Part shown: one piece after another, positions 26,887-36,786 of the stretch
How positions within the stretch are numbered: the stretch's first letter is position 1
Layout of the letters: every line of letters begins with the position of its first letter
Position numbers and translations under genes: made by a program
Notes under the pieces: generated by a model
Databases searched by the model: none
What the model was told of the DNA's origin: nothing
What the model saw: only the letters and a program-made list of their open reading frames with translations
Origin: Chloroflexota bacterium
GTDB lineage: Bacteria > Chloroflexota > Anaerolineae > Promineifilales > Promineifilaceae
Length of the DNA: 64,000 nucleotides
Direction: 5' to 3'
NCBI GenBank assembly: GCA_017993775.1
Contig: JAGOMA010000010.1
Coordinates: 1-64,000, forward strand

Positions 26887-29005
26887 GCCCACCATCACCA
26901 TCGCCTGGGTGGTTGCCCCCCAAAAGCCGCACATACGCATTCAGCTCACGAAAATACGACACTTGCAACCCTGTCGTTTTACTATCCAGCCAGGATAATA
27001 AGCGGTCCTGCCCTTTCCGGCGCATGACTGGCGGCGTGCTCGCGTAAATGACCCGCCAGAGCAGATCGTGGACAAATTGATATTCCAGCACGCCCGTCAG
27101 AACAGAAGATCGCTGGCGGACGATCAACCCTTTTTGCTCCAAAGCAGACAAACTCTCCGCCACCTGTCCCGGGTTTATGCCGTGTTCCTCGGCGGCCAAC
27201 TGCTGAACCGCCCCATCCCAAAACGGCGACGCAAATATGGCTGCGGTTTGTAATACCCGCTCTTCGGCCGCCGACAAACAAGCCACGCGTGCTTCAAACA
27301 ACTCTGTCAACGTTTCCGGGATTGGCATGTCTGCCAGTTTGCTCAAATTCACCTGCCAACGATCGGCCTGCCGGACAATAATGCCGGTATCAAAAAGCAG
27401 GCGCCCCATTTGCTCCACGTACAACGGATTTCCCTGCGCGCCATGAACGACGAGATCGACGAGCCTTAAAGGCACATTGGGCACATCGTCGAGGACTTGC
27501 GCAACCAAATGGCGCGTGTCGATGGCGGTTAAGGGCGGCAAGGTGAATGTGGACATAGGATTGAAGGGATCTGGCGATTTCCAGGACGGCCGTTCCGCCC
27601 AAAACCCTGGCCTTGCTAAAACCACCACCAACAACGGCAAATCCGCGCAGCTATCCAGCAAAAACTCAATCAGGTCTAACGAAGCCGCGTCCGCCCACTG
27701 CGCATTCTCCACCAGCCAAATAACCGGCGGGCAGCCATTCACCAAATCCATAAAAAAGCGCGCCAGATCGTTATGAGCATACCGCCGCAGCCGGGACAAA
27801 TCTTGCGCCAGATTCTCTAAATATGGGCTGTCTGCAAAATCAAATCCCAAAAAATGGCCCATGACATGCGCCTGTTCTCTGGCGCTGATCTGGTGCGCTT
27901 GCATGATACCTTCCACACCACGGACAAATTTTTCCCGACCGACATGACCGCTGCTGCGCGGATTCATGTCGAACAACCGTCCAAACAGATCGCGCATCAG
28001 GGCATAAGGCGCAGCCTGCGTCGCTTCCATGGCCTGAGTGTGCAAAATACAACCTTGCACGGGCAGCATGGCCACCAGGCGCTCAAATTCATCAAACAAA
28101 CGCGATTTGCCGGCCCCCGCCTCGCCAATCACGGTAATCACCTGCATCACGCTGTTATTCATGGTCTCTTGCAGGGCAAATTGCAGCTTCTCGATTTCCG
28201 CCGCGCGCGCCACAAAATGCAGTGCCGATTCTCGCCACTTGCGTCCGCCAGCGGCAAGATGATGCCTTTTTGCGCCCTCCACCACATACACAGTCAGCGG
28301 TTCTTGCCGGCCCGAGACGGCCAATGTTTCCGGAATAGCCACTTCAAACTGACCGTAGACCTGACGGTAAATATCGTAGGAGATCAGCACGCCGCCAACC
28401 GGCGCAGCGGTTTGCACATGCTCTACCAGGGTGATGGTTTCGCCAACGGCCGTAAACTTTCGGCTCGCCCCCACCCTGGCCAATACCACCGACCCGCCGT
28501 GGATGCCAATGCGCATCTTCATCTCGCTGATCACTTTGCGCCGATCCAAAGGCCCCGTCTCAATGCGCCGCCGCGACAGCTCATTAAACAGCGCCAGCTC
28601 CAACTGCATGTCCAACGCCGCTAAAATTGCCCGCTCGGCGTCGTCTTCCTGAGCCATCGGCACGCCAAACAAGGCAATAAACCCGTCCCCGGTATGCTTG
28701 TCGATCACCCCGCCCCAGGAGTGGACCACGCTGTCCAGCTTCTCCCACAACGCATTGACTGTATCCCGGACCTGTTCCGCATCCATTTCGGCCGACATCG
28801 CCGTAAAACCCGACAAATCAGCCTGCAACACCACCACCTGCGCATGAGATTCAGCGGCTTGGGTCTGGTGCGCGGGCGCAGCGGCCAACAACTGCATTTT
28901 TTCTTGCAGCACGGTAACCGCCGTTTCCACCACCGCATCCCCCAAAACCGCGCGATGAGAACGAATAGCAACAATGGCTTCTTCAAGAAATTGATAGTCG
29001 ACCAC
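26879..29005 (-). CDS. Cyclase-homology domain and AAA ATPase protein (708 aa), partner of the downstream gene
   Basis: This protein begins at GTG 29005 and shares the N-terminal helix pattern (AIVAIRSHRAVLGDAV), cyclase domain and ATPase (GEAGAGKS, LVENAQWADAASLDLIEFL) of its neighbour but has no long TPR tail. Its cyclase domain keeps both metal Asp residues, Asp63 (ADLSGFT) and Asp107 (HTGDGFIALFG). The transition-state Asn and Arg are replaced: GETITLVEHV has Thr192 and His196. The pattern is the mirror of the neighbour. The two genes overlap by 8 bases. A catalytic heterodimer is inferred, not shown. Confidence 0.9.
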   Translation of the reverse strand: MVDYQFLEEAIVAIRSHRAVLGDAVVETAVTVLQEKMQLLAAAPAHQTQAAESHAQVVVLQADLSGFTAMSAEMDAEQVRDTVNALWEKLDSVVHSWGGVIDKHTGDGFIALFGVPMAQEDDAERAILAALDMQLELALFNELSRRRIETGPLDRRKVISEMKMRIGIHGGSVVLARVGASRKFTAVGETITLVEHVQTAAPVGGVLISYDIYRQVYGQFEVAIPETLAVSGRQEPLTVYVVEGAKRHHLAAGGRKWRESALHFVARAAEIEKLQFALQETMNNSVMQVITVIGEAGAGKSRLFDEFERLVAMLPVQGCILHTQAMEATQAAPYALMRDLFGRLFDMNPRSSGHVGREKFVRGVEGIMQAHQISAREQAHVMGHFLGFDFADSPYLENLAQDLSRLRRYAHNDLARFFMDLVNGCPPVIWLVENAQWADAASLDLIEFLLDSCADLPLLVVVLARPGFWAERPSWKSPDPFNPMSTFTLPPLTAIDTRHLVAQVLDDVPNVPLRLVDLVVHGAQGNPLYVEQMGRLLFDTGIIVRQADRWQVNLSKLADMPIPETLTELFEARVACLSAAEERVLQTAAIFASPFWDGAVQQLAAEEHGINPGQVAESLSALEQKGLIVRQRSSVLTGVLEYQFVHDLLWRVIYASTPPVMRRKGQDRLLSWLDSKTTGLQVSYFRELNAYVRLLGGNHPGDGDGGHE

Positions 29006-29431
29006 GATTTATCCCAAAATATCTGTTCAGAAATCCTCATGATGAACAGGCATTACCACAGGGCGCCGGAGTAAAAGGCAAAATAAATTATATAGTGGTA
29101 AAGTACGAAAGGCGATTATTGATACTTGCCGACTTCCTAACTTCTTACTATACTGCCCGCCGCACCTATCCTTTGCGCGGCAAAATCATTCAGAGGCGCT
29201 GGGCTGCCGATCACCCATCTACCTGAAAAAATTGACCCTTTGGGAACGATCTGATGAAGCATAATCCATGACCACAGGTCATCGTGCGCCACACTTCATG
29301 CCATCCCCAAAGGGCCAATCCATGAAATGATGCGATGTAACCATACAGACCCCAAGGGTTTGCTCCTGAGAGTTTGGACTATTTGGGCCTCAAACCCTTG
29401 GGGTCTCGCCAGAGGAACTTGAACAGTTACT
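29006..29431. other. Intergenic region between divergent cyclase and smc genes
   Basis: This 426-base gap holds no convincing ORF. It contains an 88-base imperfect inverted repeat: TTGACCCTTTGGG at 29232-29244 against CCCCAAAGGGCCAA at 29305-29318, with a central ATGACC-ACA-GGTCAT hairpin. The second copy of the 86-bp repeat (29345-29430) follows. Promoters for both flanking genes are expected here, but I could not place them with confidence. Confidence 0.6.
29345..29430. repeat. 86-bp dispersed repeat, copy 2, abutting the smc start
   Basis: The sequence is collinear with 18653-18738 (78 of 86 identical) and ends one base before the smc ATG at 29432. The inverted repeat GACCCCAAGGGTTTG (29348-29362) pairs with 29391-29405. 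Being directly upstream of smc, it would form a hairpin in the leader of the transcript if transcribed. Confidence 0.8.
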
Positions 29432-32400
29432 ATGCGACTAAAAAAACTCGTTCTCCAAGGTTATAAAACCTTCGCCAGCAAAACTGAATTTGTTTTCGAC
29501 GAGGGCATCACCGCCGTTGTTGGCCCTAATGGCAGCGGCAAAAGCAACGTCGCCGACGCCGTGCGCTGGGTTCTGGGCGAACAAAGTTATGGCGCTCTGC
29601 GCGGCAAACGCACCACCGACATGATCTTCGTCGGCAGCCAGACGCGCCCGCGCGCCGGCATGGCCCAGGCCATCCTCACCCTGGACAACGCCGACGGCTG
29701 GCTGCCCATCGACTACACCGAAGTCGAAATCGGCCGCCGCGCCTACCGCTCCGGCGAAAACGAATACATCCTCAATGGCCAAAAAGTACGCCTCAAAGAC
29801 ATCACCGACCTGCTGGCCACCAGCGGCCTGGCCGAACGCACGTACACCATCATTGGCCAGGGGCTGGTAGACCAGGCGCTTTCCCTGCGCGCCGAAGAGC
29901 GTCGCGCTTTGTTTGAAGAAGCCGCCGGCATCAATCACTACAAAAGCCGCCGCGCTGAAACTTTGCGCCGCCTGACCGAGACACAGCATAATCTGGAGCG
30001 CGTCCATGACATTTTGGCCGAAATTGGCCCGCGCATGAATTCGCTCAAACGGCAGGCCGTACGCGCCCGCAATTACGAGCAAGTGGCCGCCGACCTGCAT
30101 CACCTGCTGCGCATCTGGTATGGCTACAAGTGGGAACAGGCCAAACGTGAGATGCGTCGCGCGCGCGAAACGGCCGTCGCCACCGAAAAAATCTGGCAAG
30201 ATACCCGCCTCGGCCTGTTGGCCCAACAAGACAAAATCGACGCCGTGCGCCGCCGCCTGAACCAACTGCAAGAGCAAACGGCCGTCACCCGCAGCCAACG
30301 CGACGACATCCGCGATCAGCTAGAAAAAGCCCGCCGCCAGGTTGCCATCCTGCAAGAACGCCAGGAATCGCTCCAGCGCCAACTGGCCGACACCGAACAA
30401 GAACTGCCCGAACTGGAGCAGCAGCAGCAGCGGGCGCAAACCGAACTGGCCGCTGCCACCGCCGAACTAGAAACCGCCCAGGCCAGCCTGCAGCAAAACC
30501 AGACTGAGCTGCGCCAATTCAACGCCAATTTCCAGCAGCAGCAAACCGAAATAAACCATTGGCAAAAACAATTGGCCCAGGCCGAACAGGAACAACGCGC
30601 CGCCCAAACCCGTCTGGCGCAAGCCGAAGGCCAACTCAGCCAACTGCAAGAACGCCTGCGCGAGCAAACGGCCGTTGCCACTACCACCGACTCCGACGAA
30701 ATGGCCACCCTGGAAGCGCGATTTGGCCAGCTAACGGCCGTCCTCGCCTCCGCCCAGGAACGCGCCGACGAATTGGGGCAAACCCGCGCCGCCATCCTCG
30801 ACGAACGGCAAACCCTCATCACCGCCCTGAAAAAATTACGCGCCGCCGTCCACGACCAACAGCAGCAGCTCAACCAACGCCGCAATCAACTGGCCCGCCT
30901 GGAAGCCCGCGCCGATATGCTGGACCAGATGCGCCGCAAAGAGACCAAACTCAACGGCGGCGCGCGCACCCTCGGCCAGCTCGCTTCGTTGGTGACGATT
31001 CCGGCGGCGCACGAAACGGCCGTGGCCGCCGCCCTGGCCGGCCGCCTCGCCGCCCTGGTGCTGCCCGACAGCCTCAATTTATGGCAGCTTCTGCACAGCA
31101 ACAAGCGGCAGGCGCTGACGGCCGTTGCCCTAGACCACCTGCAAGCCCCACCCCAACCCGACCTGAAAACAGATCCCGCCGTCATCGGCTGGGCCAATCA
31201 ACTCGTCACCGGCAACCCCATCGTAAAACCGGTGCTTGATTTGCTCCTGGGGCCGATTTTGTTGGTCAAAGACCCCGAATCAGCCTACCGGCTGGCGCTC
31301 ACACTGCCGCCGGGAGCGCTGGCCGTATCGCCCGATGGCTTCATCGCCTATGCCGGCGGTCTGGTGGAAACCGGCGGCGCGGACAACCAGAACAGCCTGC
31401 TGGCCCGCGAGGCGGAATGGCGCGCCGCCAAGGCCGACAGCGACAAACTGCGCGCCGAACTGGACAACCTGGAAACCGATCTTTCCGCCGCCCAGGCCGC
31501 CATCGACGACAAACAAACCGAATCCGACCGGCTGCAAAACGAGGAACGCCGTCTGGCCCGGCTGCAAAACGAGGCGGGGCAGCGGCTGGCGCAGGCGCAG
31601 CGCGATCAGGACCGGGTGAAACAGCAGCAGACCTTTTGGCAGCGGCAGCAAGCCACGCGGCAGCAAGAAACAGAGCGCCTGCAAACGCGCATCGCGGCGC
31701 TGCAACAGGAAATGACTGCGGGGAGGGAAACGGCCGTTACCTTCCAACAAGCCGTCACCACCGCCCGCGCCAGCCTGGAAGCCCTGCCCATCGCCGAGGC
31801 GCAGCAGCAGCGGCAAACCCTGCAACAGCAGATGAACGCCGCCAGCACCATCGTCGCCGGACGGCAGGCAGTGGTAGACAGCCGCCGCGCCACGCTGAAC
31901 CAGGTGGAGCGGCAGTTGGCGCGCCTGCGCGAGCGGCAGGCAACGCTGCGCAGCCAACAGGCGCAAAATGTTTTGAGCGACGAGGAGCAAACGTTGTTGG
32001 CGCGGCAGCAGCAGCTAACTGAGTTGGATGGGGCGTTGGAACCGCTTCAGGCGCAGGTGGCGCACGGCCGTAAAGAGATGATGGCCCTGGAAGAAGAAAC
32101 GGCCGTGCTGCAAAAACAGGCCCACGACAAAGAAACCCAATACACCCAGGCCAAAATCAGCCTCAGCCAGCAGCAAAACGCCATCGAAGGATTACAAGAA
32201 CGCATCAAGGCCGACATCGGTCTGGTGGCCCTTAGCTACGACGAAGACCAGACCGGCCCCACGCCGCTGCCCATCGACGAAGTGGTCGAACAACTGCCCG
32301 TTGTGGAAGAACTACCCGGCGACATCGCCGAAACCATCCAGAATTATCGGGCGCAAATGCAGCGCATGGGGGCCATCAACCCGGATGCACCCACGGAATA

Positions 32401-32986
32401 TGAAACAGTCAGTGAACGGTTTGAATTTTTGACGCAGCAAGTGGAAGACCTGACCCAAACCGACGCCCAACTGCGCAAGGTCATTGAGGAATTGGACGAG
32501 TTGACCTCGCGGGCTTTTGCCGACACAGTGGACAAAGTGAACGCCGTCTTTGGCGATACCTTTACCCAGTTGTTTGGCGGCGGCGCGGCGCGGCTGATTT
32601 TAACCGACCCCGACGATTTGACCATCAGCGGCGTAGACATCATCGCCCGGCTGCCCAACCGGCGCGAGCAGGGGTTGGGCCTGCTTTCCGGTGGCGAGCG
32701 TTCCTTAACGGCCGCTGCGCTTATCTTTTCGCTGCTGAAAGTGTCGCCCACGCCATTTTGCGTCATGGACGAGGTGGATGCAGCTCTAGACGAGGCGAAT
32801 GTCAACCGTTTCCGCGATTTATTGCAGGAATTGAGTCTGAAAAGCCAGTTTATCGTTATCACCCACAACCGGGGCACGGTGCAGGCGGCGCAGACAATTT
32901 ATGGCATCAGCATGGGCACAGACAGTGCCAGTCAGGTGATTTCGATTAAGCCGGAAGATTATATGCGGCAAAAATCGCTGATCTAA
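29432..32986 (+). CDS. smc: Chromosome segregation protein SMC
   Basis: The 1184-residue protein is a full-length SMC ATPase that organises and segregates the chromosome with ScpA/ScpB. The N-terminal head has [20 protein letters not shown], followed by two long Gln/Glu/Ala-rich coiled coils flanking a hinge (about residues 510-680, [20 protein letters not shown]). The C-terminal head has the signature [19 protein letters not shown] and Walker [17 protein letters not shown]. The leader is the 86-bp repeat, and no ribosome site is clear. Terminator-like hairpin follows at 32989. Confidence 0.97.
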   Translation: MRLKKLVLQGYKTFASKTEFVFDEGITAVVGPNGSGKSNVADAVRWVLGEQSYGALRGKRTTDMIFVGSQTRPRAGMAQAILTLDNADGWLPIDYTEVEIGRRAYRSGENEYILNGQKVRLKDITDLLATSGLAERTYTIIGQGLVDQALSLRAEERRALFEEAAGINHYKSRRAETLRRLTETQHNLERVHDILAEIGPRMNSLKRQAVRARNYEQVAADLHHLLRIWYGYKWEQAKREMRRARETAVATEKIWQDTRLGLLAQQDKIDAVRRRLNQLQEQTAVTRSQRDDIRDQLEKARRQVAILQERQESLQRQLADTEQELPELEQQQQRAQTELAAATAELETAQASLQQNQTELRQFNANFQQQQTEINHWQKQLAQAEQEQRAAQTRLAQAEGQLSQLQERLREQTAVATTTDSDEMATLEARFGQLTAVLASAQERADELGQTRAAILDERQTLITALKKLRAAVHDQQQQLNQRRNQLARLEARADMLDQMRRKETKLNGGARTLGQLASLVTIPAAHETAVAAALAGRLAALVLPDSLNLWQLLHSNKRQALTAVALDHLQAPPQPDLKTDPAVIGWANQLVTGNPIVKPVLDLLLGPILLVKDPESAYRLALTLPPGALAVSPDGFIAYAGGLVETGGADNQNSLLAREAEWRAAKADSDKLRAELDNLETDLSAAQAAIDDKQTESDRLQNEERRLARLQNEAGQRLAQAQRDQDRVKQQQTFWQRQQATRQQETERLQTRIAALQQEMTAGRETAVTFQQAVTTARASLEALPIAEAQQQRQTLQQQMNAASTIVAGRQAVVDSRRATLNQVERQLARLRERQATLRSQQAQNVLSDEEQTLLARQQQLTELDGALEPLQAQVAHGRKEMMALEEETAVLQKQAHDKETQYTQAKISLSQQQNAIEGLQERIKADIGLVALSYDEDQTGPTPLPIDEVVEQLPVVEELPGDIAETIQNYRAQMQRMGAINPDAPTEYETVSERFEFLTQQVEDLTQTDAQLRKVIEELDELTSRAFADTVDKVNAVFGDTFTQLFGGGAARLILTDPDDLTISGVDIIARLPNRREQGLGLLSGGERSLTAAALIFSLLKVSPTPFCVMDEVDAALDEANVNRFRDLLQELSLKSQFIVITHNRGTVQAAQTIYGISMGTDSASQVISIKPEDYMRQKSLI

Positions 32987-32988
32987 AA

Positions 32989-33027
32989 AACCCGAAGGGC
33001 ATTCCAGGGGATGGAAACCTTCGGGTT
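32989..33027. terminator. Hairpin between convergent smc and acetyltransferase genes
   Basis: AACCCGAAGG (32989-32998) pairs with CCTTCGGGTT (33018-33027), and inner ATTCCA/TGGAA extends the stem. It belongs to the same CCCGAAGGG/CCCTTCGGG family as 21619 and 51879 and probably terminates both genes. Confidence 0.65.
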
Positions 33028-33052
33028 CGTAAATCTGTGATTGTGTGGGGTG

Positions 33053-33637
33053 TTAGCGAGAAACGGCCGTGTCTCCCACATACCCTGGCTCATCTGTTTT
33101 TCGCCGATTCAGGTCTATGATCAAAGTCGAATAGAGGCCATCCGGCTCGCGCGTAACCACATACGGGAGTTTCCACAAAATCGACAAAATCGCCCGATTG
33201 TTGTTCATTACATCGGCAACCAGTTTCTGAATCCCGTGCTCATGCGCTTCTTCTGTTAACATAACGAGAAGCTGCGTCCCAATTCCTTTGCCCTGCATGT
33301 CATCACGAACCGAAACGGCCGCTTCAGCGCAGCCGTTCCCTAAACAAACATAACGCGCTGCGGCCACCGGAGCATTGGGCCGGTTCGGTAAATCCGCAAA
33401 GGCCAGTAAACCTCCCTGCCGCGAAGCCTCCAGGTGGGCAATCGTCTCCGCTTCACGCCAAATTCGTCCGGGATGCAAGTTATCGGCCGCTTGATGAAAC
33501 CGCCGGTAACGACTATCCGAACTCATGTTTTCAAAAAGGTCCACCAGGTAAACAGCATCATCGAAACGTAAATGTCGTACGCCGATTTCCTGTCCATCTT
33601 TTGTCTTTATAAAACGGTCCATTTCTTTTGTAATCAT
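33053..33637 (-). CDS. GNAT-family N-acetyltransferase
   Basis: The 194-residue protein has a GNAT fold with the acetyl-CoA loop VRDDMQGKGIGTQLL and the following helix MLTEEAHEHGIQKLVADVMNNNRAILSI, and an opening IGVRHLRFDDAVYLVDLFENMSSDSRYRRF typical of protein/peptide-type acetyltransferases. The start is the ATG at 33637. It transfers an acetyl group from acetyl-CoA to an unknown acceptor. Confidence 0.8.
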   Translation of the reverse strand: MITKEMDRFIKTKDGQEIGVRHLRFDDAVYLVDLFENMSSDSRYRRFHQAADNLHPGRIWREAETIAHLEASRQGGLLAFADLPNRPNAPVAAARYVCLGNGCAEAAVSVRDDMQGKGIGTQLLVMLTEEAHEHGIQKLVADVMNNNRAILSILWKLPYVVTREPDGLYSTLIIDLNRRKTDEPGYVGDTAVSR

Positions 33638-34061
33638 CGCTCAAACCTGCATTGTTGTTGTCGACATGATGTTTGCCAGTAACTTCGCGCCGGCTTACAG
33701 CGCGGCTCAAGGGCGCAGATAAGGTCGATCTGTTTTCTTTTTCGGCTCCCGTGACGCATTGCGTCATAAAGAGAGAATAACACAACCAAAAGACAAACGC
33801 AACCTATACTTATGTACCGCCCAGCTAAAAACAGGCGCTGCCAGGGGTAGTATATATAAGGATTTGTAGGGAAACGGCCGTTCCCACCCATTCCTCACCC
33901 CCTCTGCAACCTTTTGTAAACGGTCACGTATAAAGGAATGTATTGTACAATGGGTACATGGCGTCAGGAGAAAACGCATCCAAAGTGAGCAGAGGTAGGC
34001 AAAAAAGATATCCGATTTTGCCAATCTCCCCTCCTCAGTTTCTTATAAAAAGGAATAGATC
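33638..34061. other. Intergenic region upstream of the ubiquitin-like locus
   Basis: This 424-base gap between divergent genes probably carries promoters for both. It includes GGGAAACGGCCGTTCCC at 33870-33886, an extended form of the dispersed palindrome, and ATTGTACAAT at 33942-33951, a 10-base palindrome that could be an operator or overlap a TACAAT -10 box. An ORF on the minus strand (33764-34024) looks like a shadow and is not called. The plus gene has an AAGGAA ribosome site. Confidence 0.5.
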
Positions 34062-36728
34062 ATGAGTTCAAAGAAATCCGACAAATACGAAGAATTACGC
34101 GCGTCTTTGCAAACCCTGCCCCACATCAGCCCAGTTCAGGTTGATACCTGGGTCGAATTACAGCGCACCATAGACGGAACCCGCGACTATTTAATCCGCG
34201 CCGTACCACAAGCGCAGTTTAGCATCGACGAAGCGCAAAAGATATTGGGCCAGCGCACCTATACGCTGGTCTTTTTTGGCGGCACCGGCGTAGGCAAAAG
34301 CACGCTCATCAACGCTTTGCTGGGCCGGAATTTACTGCCGACTGGGGCGGTAACGGCCGTTACCGGCACCATCGTCTACATTGAACAAGCCGAAGAAGGA
34401 CAGGCCGAATCCCTCATCCTCACCTACTGGAGCAAAGACGAATTCGCCGAACGTGTCCGCCGCCTCTGCCAGCTGGCCGAAATTGACGGTTTCGACATCA
34501 CCAACGAAGGCGAACGCGATCAGGCTCGCGAAACCATCAAAGCCGTCGTTGAAGCTGGCAAAGACAACGCCAAAACTGAACGCGACGAATACCTGGACAT
34601 CCTGGTAGACTGCCTCGATTCCTACGACCACAACAAAGAACTCTATAAAAACGGCGGCACACCCCCGCCCATGAGCCTGGCCCTGGAAGACGAAAACTCC
34701 CTGCGCCACCTGCGCGAAGACGGCTTCAAAGGCAGCACCCAGCGGCAAATCCGCCTCGTCAAATCCGCTACCTTCAAGATTCATCCACAGGCCGGCCTGC
34801 CCAACCTGCTCATGAACGGCTACCTGCGCATCGTCGATGTACCCGGTCTGGGCGCGGGCATGAAGCTCCACGAAGCCATCACCCTGGAAGAAATGAAGCG
34901 CGAAGACGCCATGATCGTCCTGGTGACCGATGCCGGACGCCAGCGCGTGGACGAAATGAAAAGCCTTTCGGCCGTCAACTGGATCAAAGAAAATCGTCTC
35001 TTCGGCCTTAACGGCGCAGATCTGGACGAAGCCGCTTCCAAAATTTTCCTGGCTGTCAACGGCGGGAACATTCGCCAGGCGTTTGACCGTCTGAACTCCG
35101 GTCTGCCGCAAGCAGAACTGGAAGTGAAAGAAGTCACGCGCTATATCGCCCCCAATTACTGGGAAAAATACCGCGACCGCGGCCACAACCGTCCCTACTT
35201 TCTGGTAATGGCCCCGTCCGCGCTGTATGTTCAGGATCCAAACAACGCGCCGGAGGAATTCGCCAGCGAAACCGAGCGCATCCTGAAAGTCTTCAAAGAC
35301 CAACTCGGCCCGGTCAACGGCGGCGATCCGCTGGACCCGGATACCAAAGAAGCGCTGCTCAAACTCAGCGAGGTCACATTGCTGCGCGAACGATTGGTAG
35401 ACTTCATCAAAACCGAGCGGGTGCGCGGCCAACTGCGCGAAGCAGCCACCCGCATCCGCAATGCCCTGCAAGCGCTGCGCTTCTACTATGAAAAGCAGTT
35501 GGCGGCGCGCGGCGTACAGCCGCCCTTTGCCAACAGTTGGGAACAACTACAAGAGCGCCGCTTCGAGAACGTGCTGGTGCGCCAGCAAAAAGAGCTGCCG
35601 CGCTCCTTCCACAATGCCTTGTTGGAACTGAGCATGCGCACCAACAGCGACACCCGCTTCCGCAACTTGCTGCGCCCCACATTAGAGGGAGTCAAGGGCA
35701 TGGTCAGCGATTCCGTGCGCCGCGAAGTGGAAACTTTGCTGGAGAGTTACGGCACAGAGTATTGGGACGACCGCGATGTGACCTACGACAACCTGATCTG
35801 GGGCACCAGCGGCATCGAAATCCCGATCAAGCGCATCCTGTACCAGGTGGAATTAATCATGCAGGATTCCGTGTCTAAATTCATGCCGGAAGTGGCCGAT
35901 GTGATGGGCGCGGAATTGCAGCGCACGTTGGAAGCGCACGAAATTTACAGCCGGTTGGCGCGCGCCAGCTATGGCCAGGGGTACAATTATACGCTGCCTT
36001 ATGCCTCAGACGCGTTGGACCTGGAAGGCACTTACAATGCCATCATCGGCCAGGTGGGGGGGAATTTCCGCCACATCTGCCGTCAGGCAACGATGTATGA
36101 GTTGATGAAACCGGACCGCTCTGTGCATGATCGACTGGACCAGGGCGAGCGCGAATTGGCCTTACCGACCAATGAGCGTTTGTTGGACGTGGCCTTGCTC
36201 GGACCGGAAGCGGTGCGGCGTGAATTGGCTGCCAGCCAACCGGCTCCAGCGACATCGGGTAACAGCCAAACGGCCGTTGCACCCCAGCCCGCCGAGGAAG
36301 AATTCGCCATTAACATCCTGGACGAGCCGATGACTCAGGCGCAGCCCGACTTCGACATCAGCTTCCTGGGCGACGAACCGGCCGCCAAAACCAAACCGGC
36401 GGCCGAACTGGAAACCAGTTACGCCGACATGCTGGATAATGTGGCCGTCAAGGTGAATCGCATCTTCGCCGCCATCATCGACGATTTGTTCAGCGATGAT
36501 GAACTGCTGCCACGCCTGCGCCGCCTCTTCTGGCTGGAAGCCACCAAAGCCGAACGAGATTTTAACAACCATCTCGTTAAACCCATGCTGAAACAACACG
36601 ACCGCAACCTGCAAAGCCAGGAACTGCGCGACGCCATGGAAATCGACCTGGAATCTGTTTCCGACCTGGAGAGCCTGATGCGCGTCTGGGAAGGTTTGCA
36701 CAAGCTGGAAACAAGTCTGGCGATCTAA
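34062..36728 (+). CDS. Dynamin-like/P-loop GTPase, first gene of the ubiquitin-like locus
   Basis: The 888-residue protein has a P-loop FFGGTGVGKSTLINALLGR (residues 71-89), a G2-type region TGAVTAVTGTIVYI and a G3 motif VDVPGLGAGM near residue 265, as in bacterial dynamin-like proteins that remodel membranes. The G4 motif is not clear (AVNGGN where N/TKxD is usual). A long helical C-terminal part has an acidic, Ala/Pro-rich linker near 730-790. I see no TM helix. It lies on the same strand and about 60 bases before the next gene, with a 17-bp inverted repeat between them. Function with the E1/E2 genes is inferred only from position. Confidence 0.8.
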   Translation: MSSKKSDKYEELRASLQTLPHISPVQVDTWVELQRTIDGTRDYLIRAVPQAQFSIDEAQKILGQRTYTLVFFGGTGVGKSTLINALLGRNLLPTGAVTAVTGTIVYIEQAEEGQAESLILTYWSKDEFAERVRRLCQLAEIDGFDITNEGERDQARETIKAVVEAGKDNAKTERDEYLDILVDCLDSYDHNKELYKNGGTPPPMSLALEDENSLRHLREDGFKGSTQRQIRLVKSATFKIHPQAGLPNLLMNGYLRIVDVPGLGAGMKLHEAITLEEMKREDAMIVLVTDAGRQRVDEMKSLSAVNWIKENRLFGLNGADLDEAASKIFLAVNGGNIRQAFDRLNSGLPQAELEVKEVTRYIAPNYWEKYRDRGHNRPYFLVMAPSALYVQDPNNAPEEFASETERILKVFKDQLGPVNGGDPLDPDTKEALLKLSEVTLLRERLVDFIKTERVRGQLREAATRIRNALQALRFYYEKQLAARGVQPPFANSWEQLQERRFENVLVRQQKELPRSFHNALLELSMRTNSDTRFRNLLRPTLEGVKGMVSDSVRREVETLLESYGTEYWDDRDVTYDNLIWGTSGIEIPIKRILYQVELIMQDSVSKFMPEVADVMGAELQRTLEAHEIYSRLARASYGQGYNYTLPYASDALDLEGTYNAIIGQVGGNFRHICRQATMYELMKPDRSVHDRLDQGERELALPTNERLLDVALLGPEAVRRELAASQPAPATSGNSQTAVAPQPAEEEFAINILDEPMTQAQPDFDISFLGDEPAAKTKPAAELETSYADMLDNVAVKVNRIFAAIIDDLFSDDELLPRLRRLFWLEATKAERDFNNHLVKPMLKQHDRNLQSQELRDAMEIDLESVSDLESLMRVWEGLHKLETSLAI

Positions 36729-36738
36729 ACGTTTAGAC

Positions 36739-36773
36739 AGCCCTGACAGGTTTTCAGAAAACCTGTCAGGGCT
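36739..36773. repeat. Perfect 17-bp inverted repeat between GTPase and next gene
   Basis: AGCCCTGACAGGTTTTC (36739-36755) pairs exactly with 36757-36773, leaving a one-base centre. No T-tract follows, and the next gene starts at 36787. It may modulate expression of the downstream genes instead of ending transcription. Confidence 0.65.
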
Positions 36774-36786
36774 TGGAGAATACCTT

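Noticed and set aside
23341..29005. Long plus-strand ORFs opposite the cyclase genes and the many ORFs opposite smc
   Set aside because: Shadow frames of GC-rich genes; the annotated strand carries clear family motifs.
33764..34024. Minus-strand ORF of 86 codons in the gap before the ubiquitin-like locus
   Set aside because: No ribosome site, Cys/Trp-rich unlikely composition and no recognisable family; probably chance.
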